This document shows, piece by piece, positions 26,032 to 33,946 of a stretch of DNA of 64,000 nt (the stretch's first letter is position 1; each line of letters starts with the position of its first letter). The notes beneath the pieces are model-generated. The model was not told where the DNA came from. It worked only from the letters and a program-made list of their open reading frames with translations, and searched no databases. A program made the position numbers and the translations under genes. Origin of the DNA: JBBIQS01 sp037442205 (GTDB taxonomy: Bacteria > Myxococcota > Myxococcia > Myxococcales > UBA5297); NCBI GenBank assembly GCA_037442205.1, contig JBBIQS010000009.1:1-64000 (forward strand), read 5' to 3'.

Positions 26032-28062
26032 CTAGAAGCCGACCCCCGCGCCGGCGGGCGGGATGGACATGGGATAGGCCAGCGCGGGGCCCTGGGCGCC
26101 CCAGAGGGCGCGATAGGTCTGGTAGTCGCCCATGACGCCCTTCACGTAGAGCCGGGTCTCTTTGTAGGGGATGAGCTCCACGAACTCGTCGAGCGGGCGC
26201 CCGGACCGGGCGGCGACCCAGCGCGCGGCGGCGGACGGGCCTCCGTTGTAGGCAGCGGCGGCGAGGGCGGCGTGCCCGAAGCGGGCGAAGAGCTGCGCCA
26301 GGTACCAGCTGGCCAGCGGCACGATCTGCTCCGGCCGCTCGAGCTCGTCCAGGCGCGGCGGCTGGGCTCCCGAGAGCCAGGCGATCTTGCGGGCGACCGG
26401 GTGGAGCAGCTGCATCAGGCCGAAGGCGCGCGCCGGCGAACGGGCCAGCGGGTCGAAGGCCGATTCGCGCCGCATGATCGCCCAGGCGAATGACGGATCG
26501 AGCCCGGCCCGGGCGGTCTTCTCTTCCACGAGCTCGCGGTAGGCCCTGGGGAACAGCAGCCCTCTGGCGGCGCCGTCTCCGGCGATCGCCGCCGGCCAGA
26601 GGTGCCGATTGGCCAACCGGTAGGCGAGATCGTGCAGTCCCAGGCAGCTGGCCAGCTCGGCTCGACGCCTGCCGTCCGAATTTCCGCTGCCGGCGGCCTC
26701 GAGCTCATCCCTGGCCTCGCGCGCCATCCCGATCTGCGAGAGCAGCTGCGCGGCTCGCTCGCGGTCGGTGGCGGGCTTCGGGCAGGTGGCGGTGGCCGCG
26801 GCGGTCAGGGGCGGGGCAGGGCGCCCGAGCTCGGCGAGCCGCTGCCGGGCGAGCCAGGAATACCAGTCGAAGGGAGAGAGCCTGAGCAGGTGCTGGTAGT
26901 GCTCGGCGGCCTGCTCCGGGCTCTCGGCGAGCCGGCCGAGCCAGTACAGCGCCTGCGGGCCGAGCGACGGATGGCTGGTCAGAGACGAGAGGGAGGCGCG
27001 GGCGGCGCCGTCGTCGCCGGCGAGGTGGCCGCAGAACCCGCGGTACCACGCCGCCTCCGAGGCGCGCGGCGACCGCGGGCGCTGCTTCACCAGCGCGTCG
27101 AAGCGCGCGGCGCAGGAGGGATAGTCGCCGGAGCTGAAGAAGCTCCAGGCGGCGAGGAAGCGGGCCTCGTCGGCCGAGGCCTCGTCTGGCGCCGCGGCAG
27201 CCGCGTCCAGCCGCCGGGCAGCCTCGGCGTCATCTCCGTGGGCGAGCGCCACCCGCCCGTCGAGCAGCTGGGCCTTGGCCCTGGTCTCGCCGGGCGCCCC
27301 GGGTCCGAGCTCGGACAGGGCGAGCTCGGCCAGCGGATACTCCTTGAGCGCGAAGAGAGCCTTGGCCTCGAGGTACTGCGCCTGCGCGCGCTCGGCCGGG
27401 GCGGAGGCGATCTCGAGTGCGTCGTGGGCGGCCACCAGCGCCCGCTTCGGCAGGCCGATGGCCAGCCAGCGCTCGGCGCGAGAGACGAGCGCGCCGGCGT
27501 CCAGGTCGATCTTCCCGGAGCGTTGGCGCAGCAGCTGCTCGGCCTGTACCGCCGCCGGATGATCGGGATGGCTCGCGGCCAGCCGCAGCAGCGTCGACCG
27601 GCTCTCGGCCTCCTCGCCCAGCTCCGACTCCACCTGGGCCAGCGACAGCAGCAGCTCCGGGCTCGCGCCGTGGGAGAGCGCCGCCCTAATTGCCGACTTG
27701 GCCTGCGTCAGCTTTCCGGCCGCCATGAGCGCCTCGCCGCGCGCTCTCTCGGCGCGGCCGGCCACCGGACCGCCCGGATCGAGCGCCTGCGCGATGCCGT
27801 ACTCCTCGGCGGCGCCCTCGGCGTCGCCCGAGTAGAACAGCGCCTCGGCGCGCAGCAGGGCGCACCACCCCTCCAGCGGCGGACCGCAGCGCTGCTTTCG
27901 GCCATCGATCGGCCGCGGCGCCAGCGCTCGCGCCGCCCCCGCCCAGTCACCGCCGCTCGCCAGCTCGCGGGCGTGCGACAGCCGCGCCGCTGGATCGGCG
28001 GCCGCCTCGGGGGTTGGGGCGGCGGACAGCAACAGCGCGAGCAGCGGCAGGGCGGAGGTCAT
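26032..28062 (-). CDS. Soluble lytic murein transglycosylase (Slt70-type) with TPR superhelix
   Basis: This is a 676-residue protein. The ATG at 28062 gives a signal peptide (to about ALLLSAAPTPEAAA). Residues about 30-480 are alpha-helical repeats of TPR/U-type. The catalytic domain lies in the C-terminal 160 residues, with catalytic Glu E533 (MRRESAFDP), GLMQLLHPVA, and AYNGGPSAAARW, then ELIPYKETRLYVKGV. It cleaves the MurNAc-GlcNAc bond of peptidoglycan to 1,6-anhydro ends in the periplasm. All catalytic elements are intact. It is a single gene; a -10-like TACTAT lies 14 bases before the ATG. Confidence 0.93.
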   Translation of the reverse strand: MTSALPLLALLLSAAPTPEAAADPAARLSHARELASGGDWAGAARALAPRPIDGRKQRCGPPLEGWCALLRAEALFYSGDAEGAAEEYGIAQALDPGGPVAGRAERARGEALMAAGKLTQAKSAIRAALSHGASPELLLSLAQVESELGEEAESRSTLLRLAASHPDHPAAVQAEQLLRQRSGKIDLDAGALVSRAERWLAIGLPKRALVAAHDALEIASAPAERAQAQYLEAKALFALKEYPLAELALSELGPGAPGETRAKAQLLDGRVALAHGDDAEAARRLDAAAAAPDEASADEARFLAAWSFFSSGDYPSCAARFDALVKQRPRSPRASEAAWYRGFCGHLAGDDGAARASLSSLTSHPSLGPQALYWLGRLAESPEQAAEHYQHLLRLSPFDWYSWLARQRLAELGRPAPPLTAAATATCPKPATDRERAAQLLSQIGMAREARDELEAAGSGNSDGRRRAELASCLGLHDLAYRLANRHLWPAAIAGDGAARGLLFPRAYRELVEEKTARAGLDPSFAWAIMRRESAFDPLARSPARAFGLMQLLHPVARKIAWLSGAQPPRLDELERPEQIVPLASWYLAQLFARFGHAALAAAAYNGGPSAAARWVAARSGRPLDEFVELIPYKETRLYVKGVMGDYQTYRALWGAQGPALAYPMSIPPAGAGVGF

Positions 28063-28076
28063 GGGGAGCGGGGACG

Positions 28077-28082
28077 ATAGTA
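28077..28082 (-). promoter_or_regulatory. -10-like box before the lytic transglycosylase gene
   Basis: Minus strand TACTAT followed by CGTCCCCG, 14 bases before the ATG at 28062. Confidence 0.35.
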
Positions 28083-28433
28083 CGCCGCCAAACTCAAACC
28101 GCAGCTGCCTGGAGCTTGTTCCCTCGCTCTTCGGGATTTCGAGCAAAGTCTGCGCCGAACGAGGTCACGCGGGCTCGCCTGCACGACGGGAGGGCGGGTT
28201 GACTTTCAAGCGGGCAGAGAAGAGTATTCCGCGCGCTGCGGGGCGGCTGCGATGGGGACCAGGGAAGGGTTGGTTGCGGTCGGTTGTTTGCGCCGTCGTG
28301 AAGAGATCTTCCAAGGGCGCGCGGCAGCACCGCTGACGTTGCTTGTGCGACCGAATCCAACAGGGCTGCAGGCCGGGGTTCACAGGGGGACGCATCACTG
28401 CCGGTGGTGAAAGCTGGGCTGTCGGGGGCGATC

Positions 28434-28439
28434 AGGAGG
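28434..28439 (+). promoter_or_regulatory. Near-perfect ribosome binding site of the small Cys4 gene
   Basis: AGGAGG followed by AAAGTCG spacing to ATG at 28447 (7 bases). It is the strongest Shine-Dalgarno site noted in the window. Confidence 0.8.
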
Positions 28440-28446
28440 AAAGTCG

Positions 28447-28707
28447 ATGATGAAGCCATTCCCCAGTGAGTTGCAGAACACGATCAACCCCGAGGCGAGC
28501 GGCCGGCACGCCAGCGTCGAGTTCCAGCGCCACCTGTTCTGCAACCACTACGACGACTGCCTGGACGAGGCGGTGAAGAAGGGCTGGAACAGCTTCACCT
28601 GCGTCCGCTGCCCGCTGTTCGACGCCGCCGCTGCTGCCGCCGCCGCCGCTCCCGCCGACGGCCGCATGGGCATCGAAATGTACGCGACCCAGCGTCGCAT
28701 GGCCTAG
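28447..28707 (+). CDS. Small four-cysteine protein, unknown function
   Basis: This is an 86-residue protein with ATGATG at 28447 and a near-perfect AGGAGG site. Cysteines C32, C38, C52 and C55 (C-x5-C...C-x2-C) form a plausible zinc or iron-sulfur site, in HLFCNHYDDCLDEAV and FTCVRCPLF. A run of Ala follows near 60-69. There is no signal peptide or membrane segment. I do not recognise a family. The strong ribosome site and a leader of possibly 220 bases suggest a well-expressed, perhaps regulated, cytoplasmic protein. Confidence 0.72.
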   Translation: MMKPFPSELQNTINPEASGRHASVEFQRHLFCNHYDDCLDEAVKKGWNSFTCVRCPLFDAAAAAAAAAPADGRMGIEMYATQRRMA

Positions 28708-28748
28708 CCGCCGTTCCGCTGCCGGCGTCGCCCGCTCTGGGCAATCCG

Positions 28749-28775
28749 CGAAGGGACGCCTCGTCGGCCCCTTCG
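28749..28775. terminator. Possible terminator between convergent genes
   Basis: Seven-base stem CGAAGGG/CCCTTCG (28749-28755 with 28769-28775), 13-base loop, no T run. Confidence 0.35.
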
Positions 28776-28795
28776 TCGCTTCCGCTCTCCTGCGC

Positions 28796-31720
28796 TCAGC
28801 GCGGCAGCTCGGCGGCCTGTGGCGCGGAGCGCGCCTGGGCGGTCCACAGCGGCAGGTGCTTCTGCGCCAAAAGCATCGAGAAGCTCGAGTCGGGGCGCAG
28901 CATCTCCCAGACCGTAGAGGCCTGCTTGGCCTCGAAGCCGCGGAACTGGACCTGTCCCGAGCGCCGGAAGACCAGCGCCCGATCGGCGTCGCCGTCGTGC
29001 GGGACGCTCACCACCAGCTCCAGCTGCTCGGCCAGGAAGGCGAACAGCTCGTGGAACTCGCGGTCCAGCTCGGCCACCGGCACCACCTTGCGGAACCAGG
29101 CGCGCTGCGGCGCGGTGGCGCTGAGCCAGGCGGCCAGCGCCTCGCCCGAGAAGGCCTCGCCGGTGTTGTAGATGTCGCTGAGGGTGGTCAGCGACTCCGG
29201 GGTCTGGGCGTCGCCCATCCCCATCGCCCGGGCCAGGTCGCGCAGCAGCATGTCGGCCACCCGCCGGGCGGCGTCGCGGGCGCGCTCCGGCTCGCGGTCG
29301 CGCACTGCGCGCTCGACCATCGCGCTCAGCTCGGCGGGCAGCAGCAGGTTGTAGGCGCAGTCGACGTAGACCCGGAACGGGTATTCCAGCGGCCGGCCGC
29401 TGCTGGCGCGGGCCTGGGCCACCAGGGCGTCGAGCTTGGCCTTGAGCATGCCGTTGCGGGCGGTGCCGCGGGCCGACTCGTTGATCTTCTCGGCGATGGC
29501 CACCTTCACCGCCCCGAACACCGGGTCGTTCATCGCCGCCACCTCGGCGGCGGCGCCGTAGCTGATGAACAGGCCAGCCTCCAGACCGTAGCCCTTCTTC
29601 TCGCGCGCCTCCTCGTCGAGCGTGCGCTGCTGCGCCTCGGCGTCGCGGCGGGTCTCGTCGGCGCGGGCCTCGAGCTCGCGCAGCCGGGCCCGCTCCGGAG
29701 CCGCCAGCAGCTCGGCGACCAGGGCGTCGCGGGCGGGGCCGAAGAGGTTCTCGATCCGCCCCAGGACCTCCCGCTCCTGCCGGCGCAGCGCCAGCACCGC
29801 CTCCAGGGCCCGGCGGCTGGCGGGAGTGTCGGAGGCCCCCTTCTGCCCGGCGGGCACCTGCTTCTCCAGGTCGGCGATCCGCCCGGCCAGGTCGGCCAGC
29901 AGGGCGCGCTCGCGCTCGGGCTCGGGCAGCGCCAGCTTGCGCGCCAGCTGGGCCTTCACCGCCTCGGTCTGGACGGCCACCTTCTCCAGCTCCTGGCGCA
30001 GCCGGGAGTCGACCTCCAGCTTGCGGGCGGCGATGGCCTGGGCGTCGCTGGTGACCCGCGAGCGCAGCTTTTCGGCGTAGGCCCGGCAGATGGCCTGCAC
30101 CGCCTTGGCCAGCTCCACCAGCGCCGGCAGCTCGCCGGAGAAGACCGCGGCGTCGCCCAGCAGGTTCTGCAGCCACAGCGACTGCGCCCCGTCGCCGTTC
30201 TGCGCCCGGGCCGCCGCCGCCTCGAGGATCGGCTGGTAGAACTCCTGCTTGAGGAACTCGGCCATCACGATCTCTTTGGCGCGGTAGGTGCGCTGGGTGA
30301 ATCCCTTGAGATCGATGAACAGGTGCCCCTGCTGGCGCTGGGCCAGCTGGCGGCGCAGCCCGCGGGCGTCGCTGGAGAGCCGGTAGAGCCTGCCGGCGGA
30401 GTAGTCGGCGACGAGCTGATCGCGCCCGTACTCGGCGCGCCGGTCCTTGAGCCTGGCGCGCGCCCCGTCCACCGCTGCCGCGGCGACCCGGTCGAGCGCG
30501 AGGCAGACGAAGGCCTGGATCACCTCGGGGATGGACTGAGGGCGCTCGGTCCCATCGCGCAGGGCGGCCGCCAGATTGTTGATGATCGCGGCTGCCGGCT
30601 CGGCGCGTCGGGACTGCGGCAGCCGCAGCAGCCGGCTCGCCAGACCCTTGCCGTCGGAGAGCGCCTTGAAGAGGGTCTCGTCGCTCACCACCAGCTGGCT
30701 GAGGGCCGCCTGCAGCTCGGGGTCGGCGATGTCGAGCGAGCTCAGCAGATCGAAGGTGAGCCGGCGGGCCATCCGCAGCGCCGCCGCCCGGGAGGCGCGA
30801 GTGCGCAGCGCCTTGTCGTCGGCCACCGCTGCCCCGAGCCGGGCCTCGATGGTGCGCGGGCTGGGGTCGTCCTCGACCAGCCGCAGCCAGATCGAGTCCA
30901 GCGGCTCGGCCAGCGAGGAGCTCAGCCCCCAGGGATTGAGCTCGTTCTGCAGCGCGCGGCTGCGCACCGAGCAGAAGGCCAGCGGGGTCAGGCAGGCGCG
31001 GGCTCGGGCGGCGTAGGTGGCGGCGTCGAAGCCGCGCGGGGCCTGGGCCAGCGTCCCCAGCGCCGCCTCGCAGGCTGCCTCGGCCAGAGCGAACAGAGCG
31101 AAGCCCACCGCCTTCTCCTGGCGCTCCCAGGGGTAGGTCCGGCTGACGAAGGGCTTGGCGCGGGCCTTCTTCTGCTCGCACAGCTCGGCTGTGGCGGCCA
31201 GGGCCAGGGCGAGCATCGGGGTGGCGCCGCCGCCGCGCAGATCCTCGCCGAGGCACTTGAGGTAGAGCGCCGACAGCTGCGAGAACAGCGGTCCGCCGTG
31301 CCCGCGCAGCAGCCAGGCCTCGAGCACGCCGGCGTCCAGACTCGAATCCAGCCGCATCGCTCGCAGCGCCGCGGCGCGCCGCCAGCCCGAGTCGCCCAGG
31401 GGCTGCGCAGAGAAGCCGAGCGGGAGCAGCGGGCGCTCGTCGGCCTCGAAGGTCCCAGGAGGAGGTGGCGGCGGCTCGAGCTGGTGCTCGCGCCGCCGGC
31501 GCATCAGGTAGTCGAGGTCGTCGACCGCGCGTTCGGCGTCGTCGTTGATGGCGTCGTCGAAGGCGTAGGGGATGGCCAGCTCGGCCTCGGATTCGCCCAG
31601 GTGGAAGGGCAGCGCCTGGAAGGCGACCACCAGGTGCTCGCTGAGGGCGAACCGGGGCAGGACCAGCAGCTGCTTGAGCAGCTCCAGCCGCTCTGGCACG
31701 TAGTCGAAGGTCGCCGCCAC
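28796..31720 (-). CDS. Giant class III nucleotide-cyclase-like protein with a coiled coil inserted in the catalytic core
   Basis: This is a 974-residue protein. GTG at 31720 is preferred as start (GGGGAG 10 bases upstream); an upstream ATG at 31906 would overlap the divergent gene. Residues 1-440 have no recognised domain. A cyclase homology domain starts near 460: HLFIDLKGFTQ with metal Asp D470, then LLGDAAVFSGE with second metal Asp D523 and helix AVQAICRAYAEKLR. Residues about 554-709 are a charged heptad coiled coil. The cyclase fold then resumes: GLEAGLFISYGAAAEV and KVAIAEKINESARG, with the transition-state Asn N747 and Arg R751 at correct spacing. About 220 further residues follow. 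Positions that select ATP or GTP are Asn and Val, so the substrate is unclear. No signal peptide or membrane helix. Confidence 0.72.
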   Translation of the reverse strand: MAATFDYVPERLELLKQLLVLPRFALSEHLVVAFQALPFHLGESEAELAIPYAFDDAINDDAERAVDDLDYLMRRRREHQLEPPPPPPGTFEADERPLLPLGFSAQPLGDSGWRRAAALRAMRLDSSLDAGVLEAWLLRGHGGPLFSQLSALYLKCLGEDLRGGGATPMLALALAATAELCEQKKARAKPFVSRTYPWERQEKAVGFALFALAEAACEAALGTLAQAPRGFDAATYAARARACLTPLAFCSVRSRALQNELNPWGLSSSLAEPLDSIWLRLVEDDPSPRTIEARLGAAVADDKALRTRASRAAALRMARRLTFDLLSSLDIADPELQAALSQLVVSDETLFKALSDGKGLASRLLRLPQSRRAEPAAAIINNLAAALRDGTERPQSIPEVIQAFVCLALDRVAAAAVDGARARLKDRRAEYGRDQLVADYSAGRLYRLSSDARGLRRQLAQRQQGHLFIDLKGFTQRTYRAKEIVMAEFLKQEFYQPILEAAAARAQNGDGAQSLWLQNLLGDAAVFSGELPALVELAKAVQAICRAYAEKLRSRVTSDAQAIAARKLEVDSRLRQELEKVAVQTEAVKAQLARKLALPEPERERALLADLAGRIADLEKQVPAGQKGASDTPASRRALEAVLALRRQEREVLGRIENLFGPARDALVAELLAAPERARLRELEARADETRRDAEAQQRTLDEEAREKKGYGLEAGLFISYGAAAEVAAMNDPVFGAVKVAIAEKINESARGTARNGMLKAKLDALVAQARASSGRPLEYPFRVYVDCAYNLLLPAELSAMVERAVRDREPERARDAARRVADMLLRDLARAMGMGDAQTPESLTTLSDIYNTGEAFSGEALAAWLSATAPQRAWFRKVVPVAELDREFHELFAFLAEQLELVVSVPHDGDADRALVFRRSGQVQFRGFEAKQASTVWEMLRPDSSFSMLLAQKHLPLWTAQARSAPQAAELPR

Positions 31721-31844
31721 GCCGTTTGCTCTCCCCGGGAAGATTGGCCCTCCGATTAAACGATGAACCGGCGGCGCCGGCCAGAGAAAGCTCTGGAATT
31801 GACTCAGTTTCCAAGAGCCCTCAGGCGGGCGGCAGGGCGGCTCC

Positions 31845-31874
31845 TTGAGCATCGAAAAGGCGCGCTGATAGATT
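31845..31874 (+). promoter_or_regulatory. Possible promoter of the three-module secreted protein
   Basis: TTGAGC (31845-31850), 18 bases, TAGATT (31869-31874) followed by CCGTCCG, 34 bases before the ATG at 31909. It lies in the divergent region shared with the cyclase-like gene. Confidence 0.45.
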
Positions 31875-31908
31875 CCGTCCGTTGCGCTACCCCTTCTATG
31901 AGGCACTC

Positions 31909-33867
31909 ATGCGCTTGTTTGCTGCCATGCTGACGCTCCTTCCCGCCTTGGCTCTCGCCCAGGTGCCGATGAAGATCGGTTACCAGGGGCGCCTGTTGCA
32001 GTCGGACGGAACCCCAGAGGCCGGCTCGAAGCAGATCACCTTCTCGCTCTACGACAGCGCCACCGGGACCGGGGCCCCGCTGTGGACCGAAACCCAGACC
32101 TTGGCCCTGTCCGACGGCTACTACGCCACCTTCCTCGGCGAGGTGACCGCGCTCTCCAGCGCCGACTTCGCCAGCCCGGATCGCTACCTGGAGATCAGCG
32201 TCGGCAGCACCGCGCTCAGCCCCCGCCAGCGCATCGGCGCGGTGCCCTTCGCGCTGGTGGCCGACCGCGCCCTCAACGCCACCGCTGCGGTCACCGCCAC
32301 CAACGTCTCCGGCGGCACGATCAGCGCCACCACCCTCACCGTCGGCGGCCAGAGCCTGGTCGACTCCAGCGGCAGCTTCACCAGCTACGCCATCAACGAC
32401 CTGTCCACCACCTTCGTCACCAAGAGCAGCACCGACTTCGTGCGCAACGGCACCGCCGCCCAGAGCGCCAGCTTCAACGTCTCCGGCTCGGGCGCGGTGG
32501 GCGGCAACTTCAACGCCGGCCGGGTCGGGGTGGCCATGTCCGGCGCCCCCAGCGCCGAGCTCGACGTCAACGGCAGCGCCAAGATCAGCGGCACCCTCAC
32601 CGTCGCCGGCCAGCTCATCGGCCCCGGCGGCACGCCCATCACCGCCCCCTCGCCCAGCAGCCCGCCGGCCTCGAGCTACTTCGCCTGCCTGCCGAGCACC
32701 TGGTCCTTCTCCGGCACCAACAAGCAGACGGTGACCTGCAGCAAGACCATCACCCTGGTCGAGGACGCCATCGTCCTGGTGACCGCCGAGGGGCACATGC
32801 TCAGCGGCACCGCCAACAGCGCCTGCTTGCACTTCATCAACGTCGACGGCGACGTGGGGACCGCGGTCGATCCGTTCGGCACCGACCCGACCAAGACCTT
32901 CGCCGCTCCGATGGGAACTTCCTCGGCCAGCTGGAAGATGAGCCCCACCACCCGCATCCTCGACCTGCCCAAGGGCACCCACACCTTCGCCGACACCTTC
33001 AGCGGCGCCGGCGCCTGCACCTACAACGGCATGTCGATGCACGGGGTGATCATCCCCAAGTCGCTGGGGGCGACCCGAGCCAGCTGCTCTCCCGCCAACT
33101 GGAGCGTCTCCACCGGGGCCAGCGGCACCGGGCAGGTGGTCTGCGAGCAGACCCTGAGCATCGGCGTCCCCTCGACCGTGTTCGCGGTCTCGACCGGCCT
33201 GTGGAAGGCGACCTCGGCCTGGGCCTACGCCTACAACCAGCTCGACGGGGCGCCGAACGTCGAGCCCTGCGGCGGCGTGTGCGGAGTTTCCACCAACGGG
33301 ACCAACCAGGCGGTGGGCGCGGCGCACACCTACAACACCGTCCCTGAGGCGGTGCAGGCAGTCCGGGTGATGAACGTGACCCCCGGCAGCCACAAGTTTG
33401 GCTTCTACTTCATCCCCAACACCACTGCGACGGTGATCGGCGGTCAGCAGCAGCTGCTGATCATCCCCAACTCGCCCAACGTCGACTCGGGTACCTTCAT
33501 GCCGGTCTGGAGCAAGAGCTACAGCGGTCCCGGGACCGCGATCTCCAGCAGCGCCCGCATCTTCCTGCCGCGCAGCTCGGTGGTCGTGGCTGCGACCACC
33601 GGCCACTGGTTCTTCGGAGCCAGCTCGCACGGCTACTTCTGGACCCGCGCCGACGGCCAGAGCGCCCCGGGTCCCGACCTCTATCCGGGCGAGCAATGGA
33701 TGGCGCCGGCCTACAGCAACGCCACCGGCTACTGGGATTCGGTGAGCCACATCCGGATGCTGCCGCTGAGCGGCGGCACCCATGTGCTGGAGAACCTGGT
33801 GGGCTGCATCGCTGGCAACTGCCAGCTCAACGGCGACAGCACCCACTGGTTCTCGATCGGCAACTGA
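31909..33867 (+). CDS. Secreted protein with N-terminal QGRL-type domain and three tandem modules
   Basis: This is a 652-residue protein. The ATG at 31909 (GAGG 5 bases upstream) gives a signal peptide ending LPALALA-Q. The segment IGYQGRLLQSDGTPEAGSK and FSLYDSA... is a start seen in many secreted Myxococcota/Deltaproteobacteria proteins, followed by RIGAVPFALVADRA and Gly/Thr/Ser-rich beta repeats like phage-tail or surface fibre stalks (about 110-245). Three related modules of about 130 residues fill the C-terminal 400 residues. No enzyme motif is visible; the modules look like beta-sandwich, lectin-like units. It is likely cell-surface or released, for adhesion or ligand binding. Confidence 0.78.
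   Translation: MRLFAAMLTLLPALALAQVPMKIGYQGRLLQSDGTPEAGSKQITFSLYDSATGTGAPLWTETQTLALSDGYYATFLGEVTALSSADFASPDRYLEISVGSTALSPRQRIGAVPFALVADRALNATAAVTATNVSGGTISATTLTVGGQSLVDSSGSFTSYAINDLSTTFVTKSSTDFVRNGTAAQSASFNVSGSGAVGGNFNAGRVGVAMSGAPSAELDVNGSAKISGTLTVAGQLIGPGGTPITAPSPSSPPASSYFACLPSTWSFSGTNKQTVTCSKTITLVEDAIVLVTAEGHMLSGTANSACLHFINVDGDVGTAVDPFGTDPTKTFAAPMGTSSASWKMSPTTRILDLPKGTHTFADTFSGAGACTYNGMSMHGVIIPKSLGATRASCSPANWSVSTGASGTGQVVCEQTLSIGVPSTVFAVSTGLWKATSAWAYAYNQLDGAPNVEPCGGVCGVSTNGTNQAVGAAHTYNTVPEAVQAVRVMNVTPGSHKFGFYFIPNTTATVIGGQQQLLIIPNSPNVDSGTFMPVWSKSYSGPGTAISSSARIFLPRSSVVVAATTGHWFFGASSHGYFWTRADGQSAPGPDLYPGEQWMAPAYSNATGYWDSVSHIRMLPLSGGTHVLENLVGCIAGNCQLNGDSTHWFSIGN
32680..33864 (+). repeat. Three tandem coding modules of about 130 residues
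   Basis: Modules at residues about 257-389, 390-526 and 527-652 of the secreted protein. Each opens with a W-S pair (STWSFSG, ANWSVST, PVWSKSY) and a hydrophobic strand, and closes with a G-x-H turn (PKGTHTF, TPGSHKF, SGGTHVL). Modules 1 and 2 share a Cys pair (about 15-20 residues apart); module 3 has lost the first pair but has GCIAGNC near its end. Divergence is high, so the repeat is old. Confidence 0.65.
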
Positions 33868-33891
33868 GCCAGCGGCAGTCCCTGACATGAA

Positions 33892-33926
33892 GAAGGCCGG
33901 CGGCGCGGTCAGCGCTGCCGGCCTTC
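33892..33926. terminator. Hairpin between convergent genes
   Basis: Perfect 10-base stem GAAGGCCGGC/GCCGGCCTTC (33892-33901 with 33917-33926). No strong T run on either side. Confidence 0.55.
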
Positions 33927-33946
33927 GTGCCTGTGGAGACCGCCGC

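Larger units (their letters stand above)
28063..28446. other. Intergenic region between divergent slt-type gene and small Cys4 gene
   Basis: 384 bases without a convincing gene. It holds the -10-like box of the minus-strand gene (28077-28082), a TTGACT (28199-28204) with a poor GAGTAT 17 bases on, which could start a leader of about 220 bases for the plus-strand gene, and a small stem GCATCAC/GTGGTGA near 28392-28411. I cannot assign it to a known riboswitch. Confidence 0.5.

Noticed and set aside
22424..26035. A 1200-codon open frame on the plus strand
   Set aside because: It runs antisense or out of frame through the Tim44-like gene, psuG and the receiver gene; its protein is low-complexity and shows no family, as expected of GC-rich DNA.
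28381..28433. GGGGGACGCA followed by a small stem upstream of the Cys4 gene, resembling the 3' part of a c-di-GMP-I (GEMM) riboswitch
   Set aside because: The matching GCAAACC strand, the tetraloop-receptor and the AAGCC following GGACGCA are all missing.
28856..31759. A 967-codon open frame opposite the cyclase-like gene
   Set aside because: Composition is typical of an antisense shadow; the minus-strand frame carries recognisable catalytic motifs.
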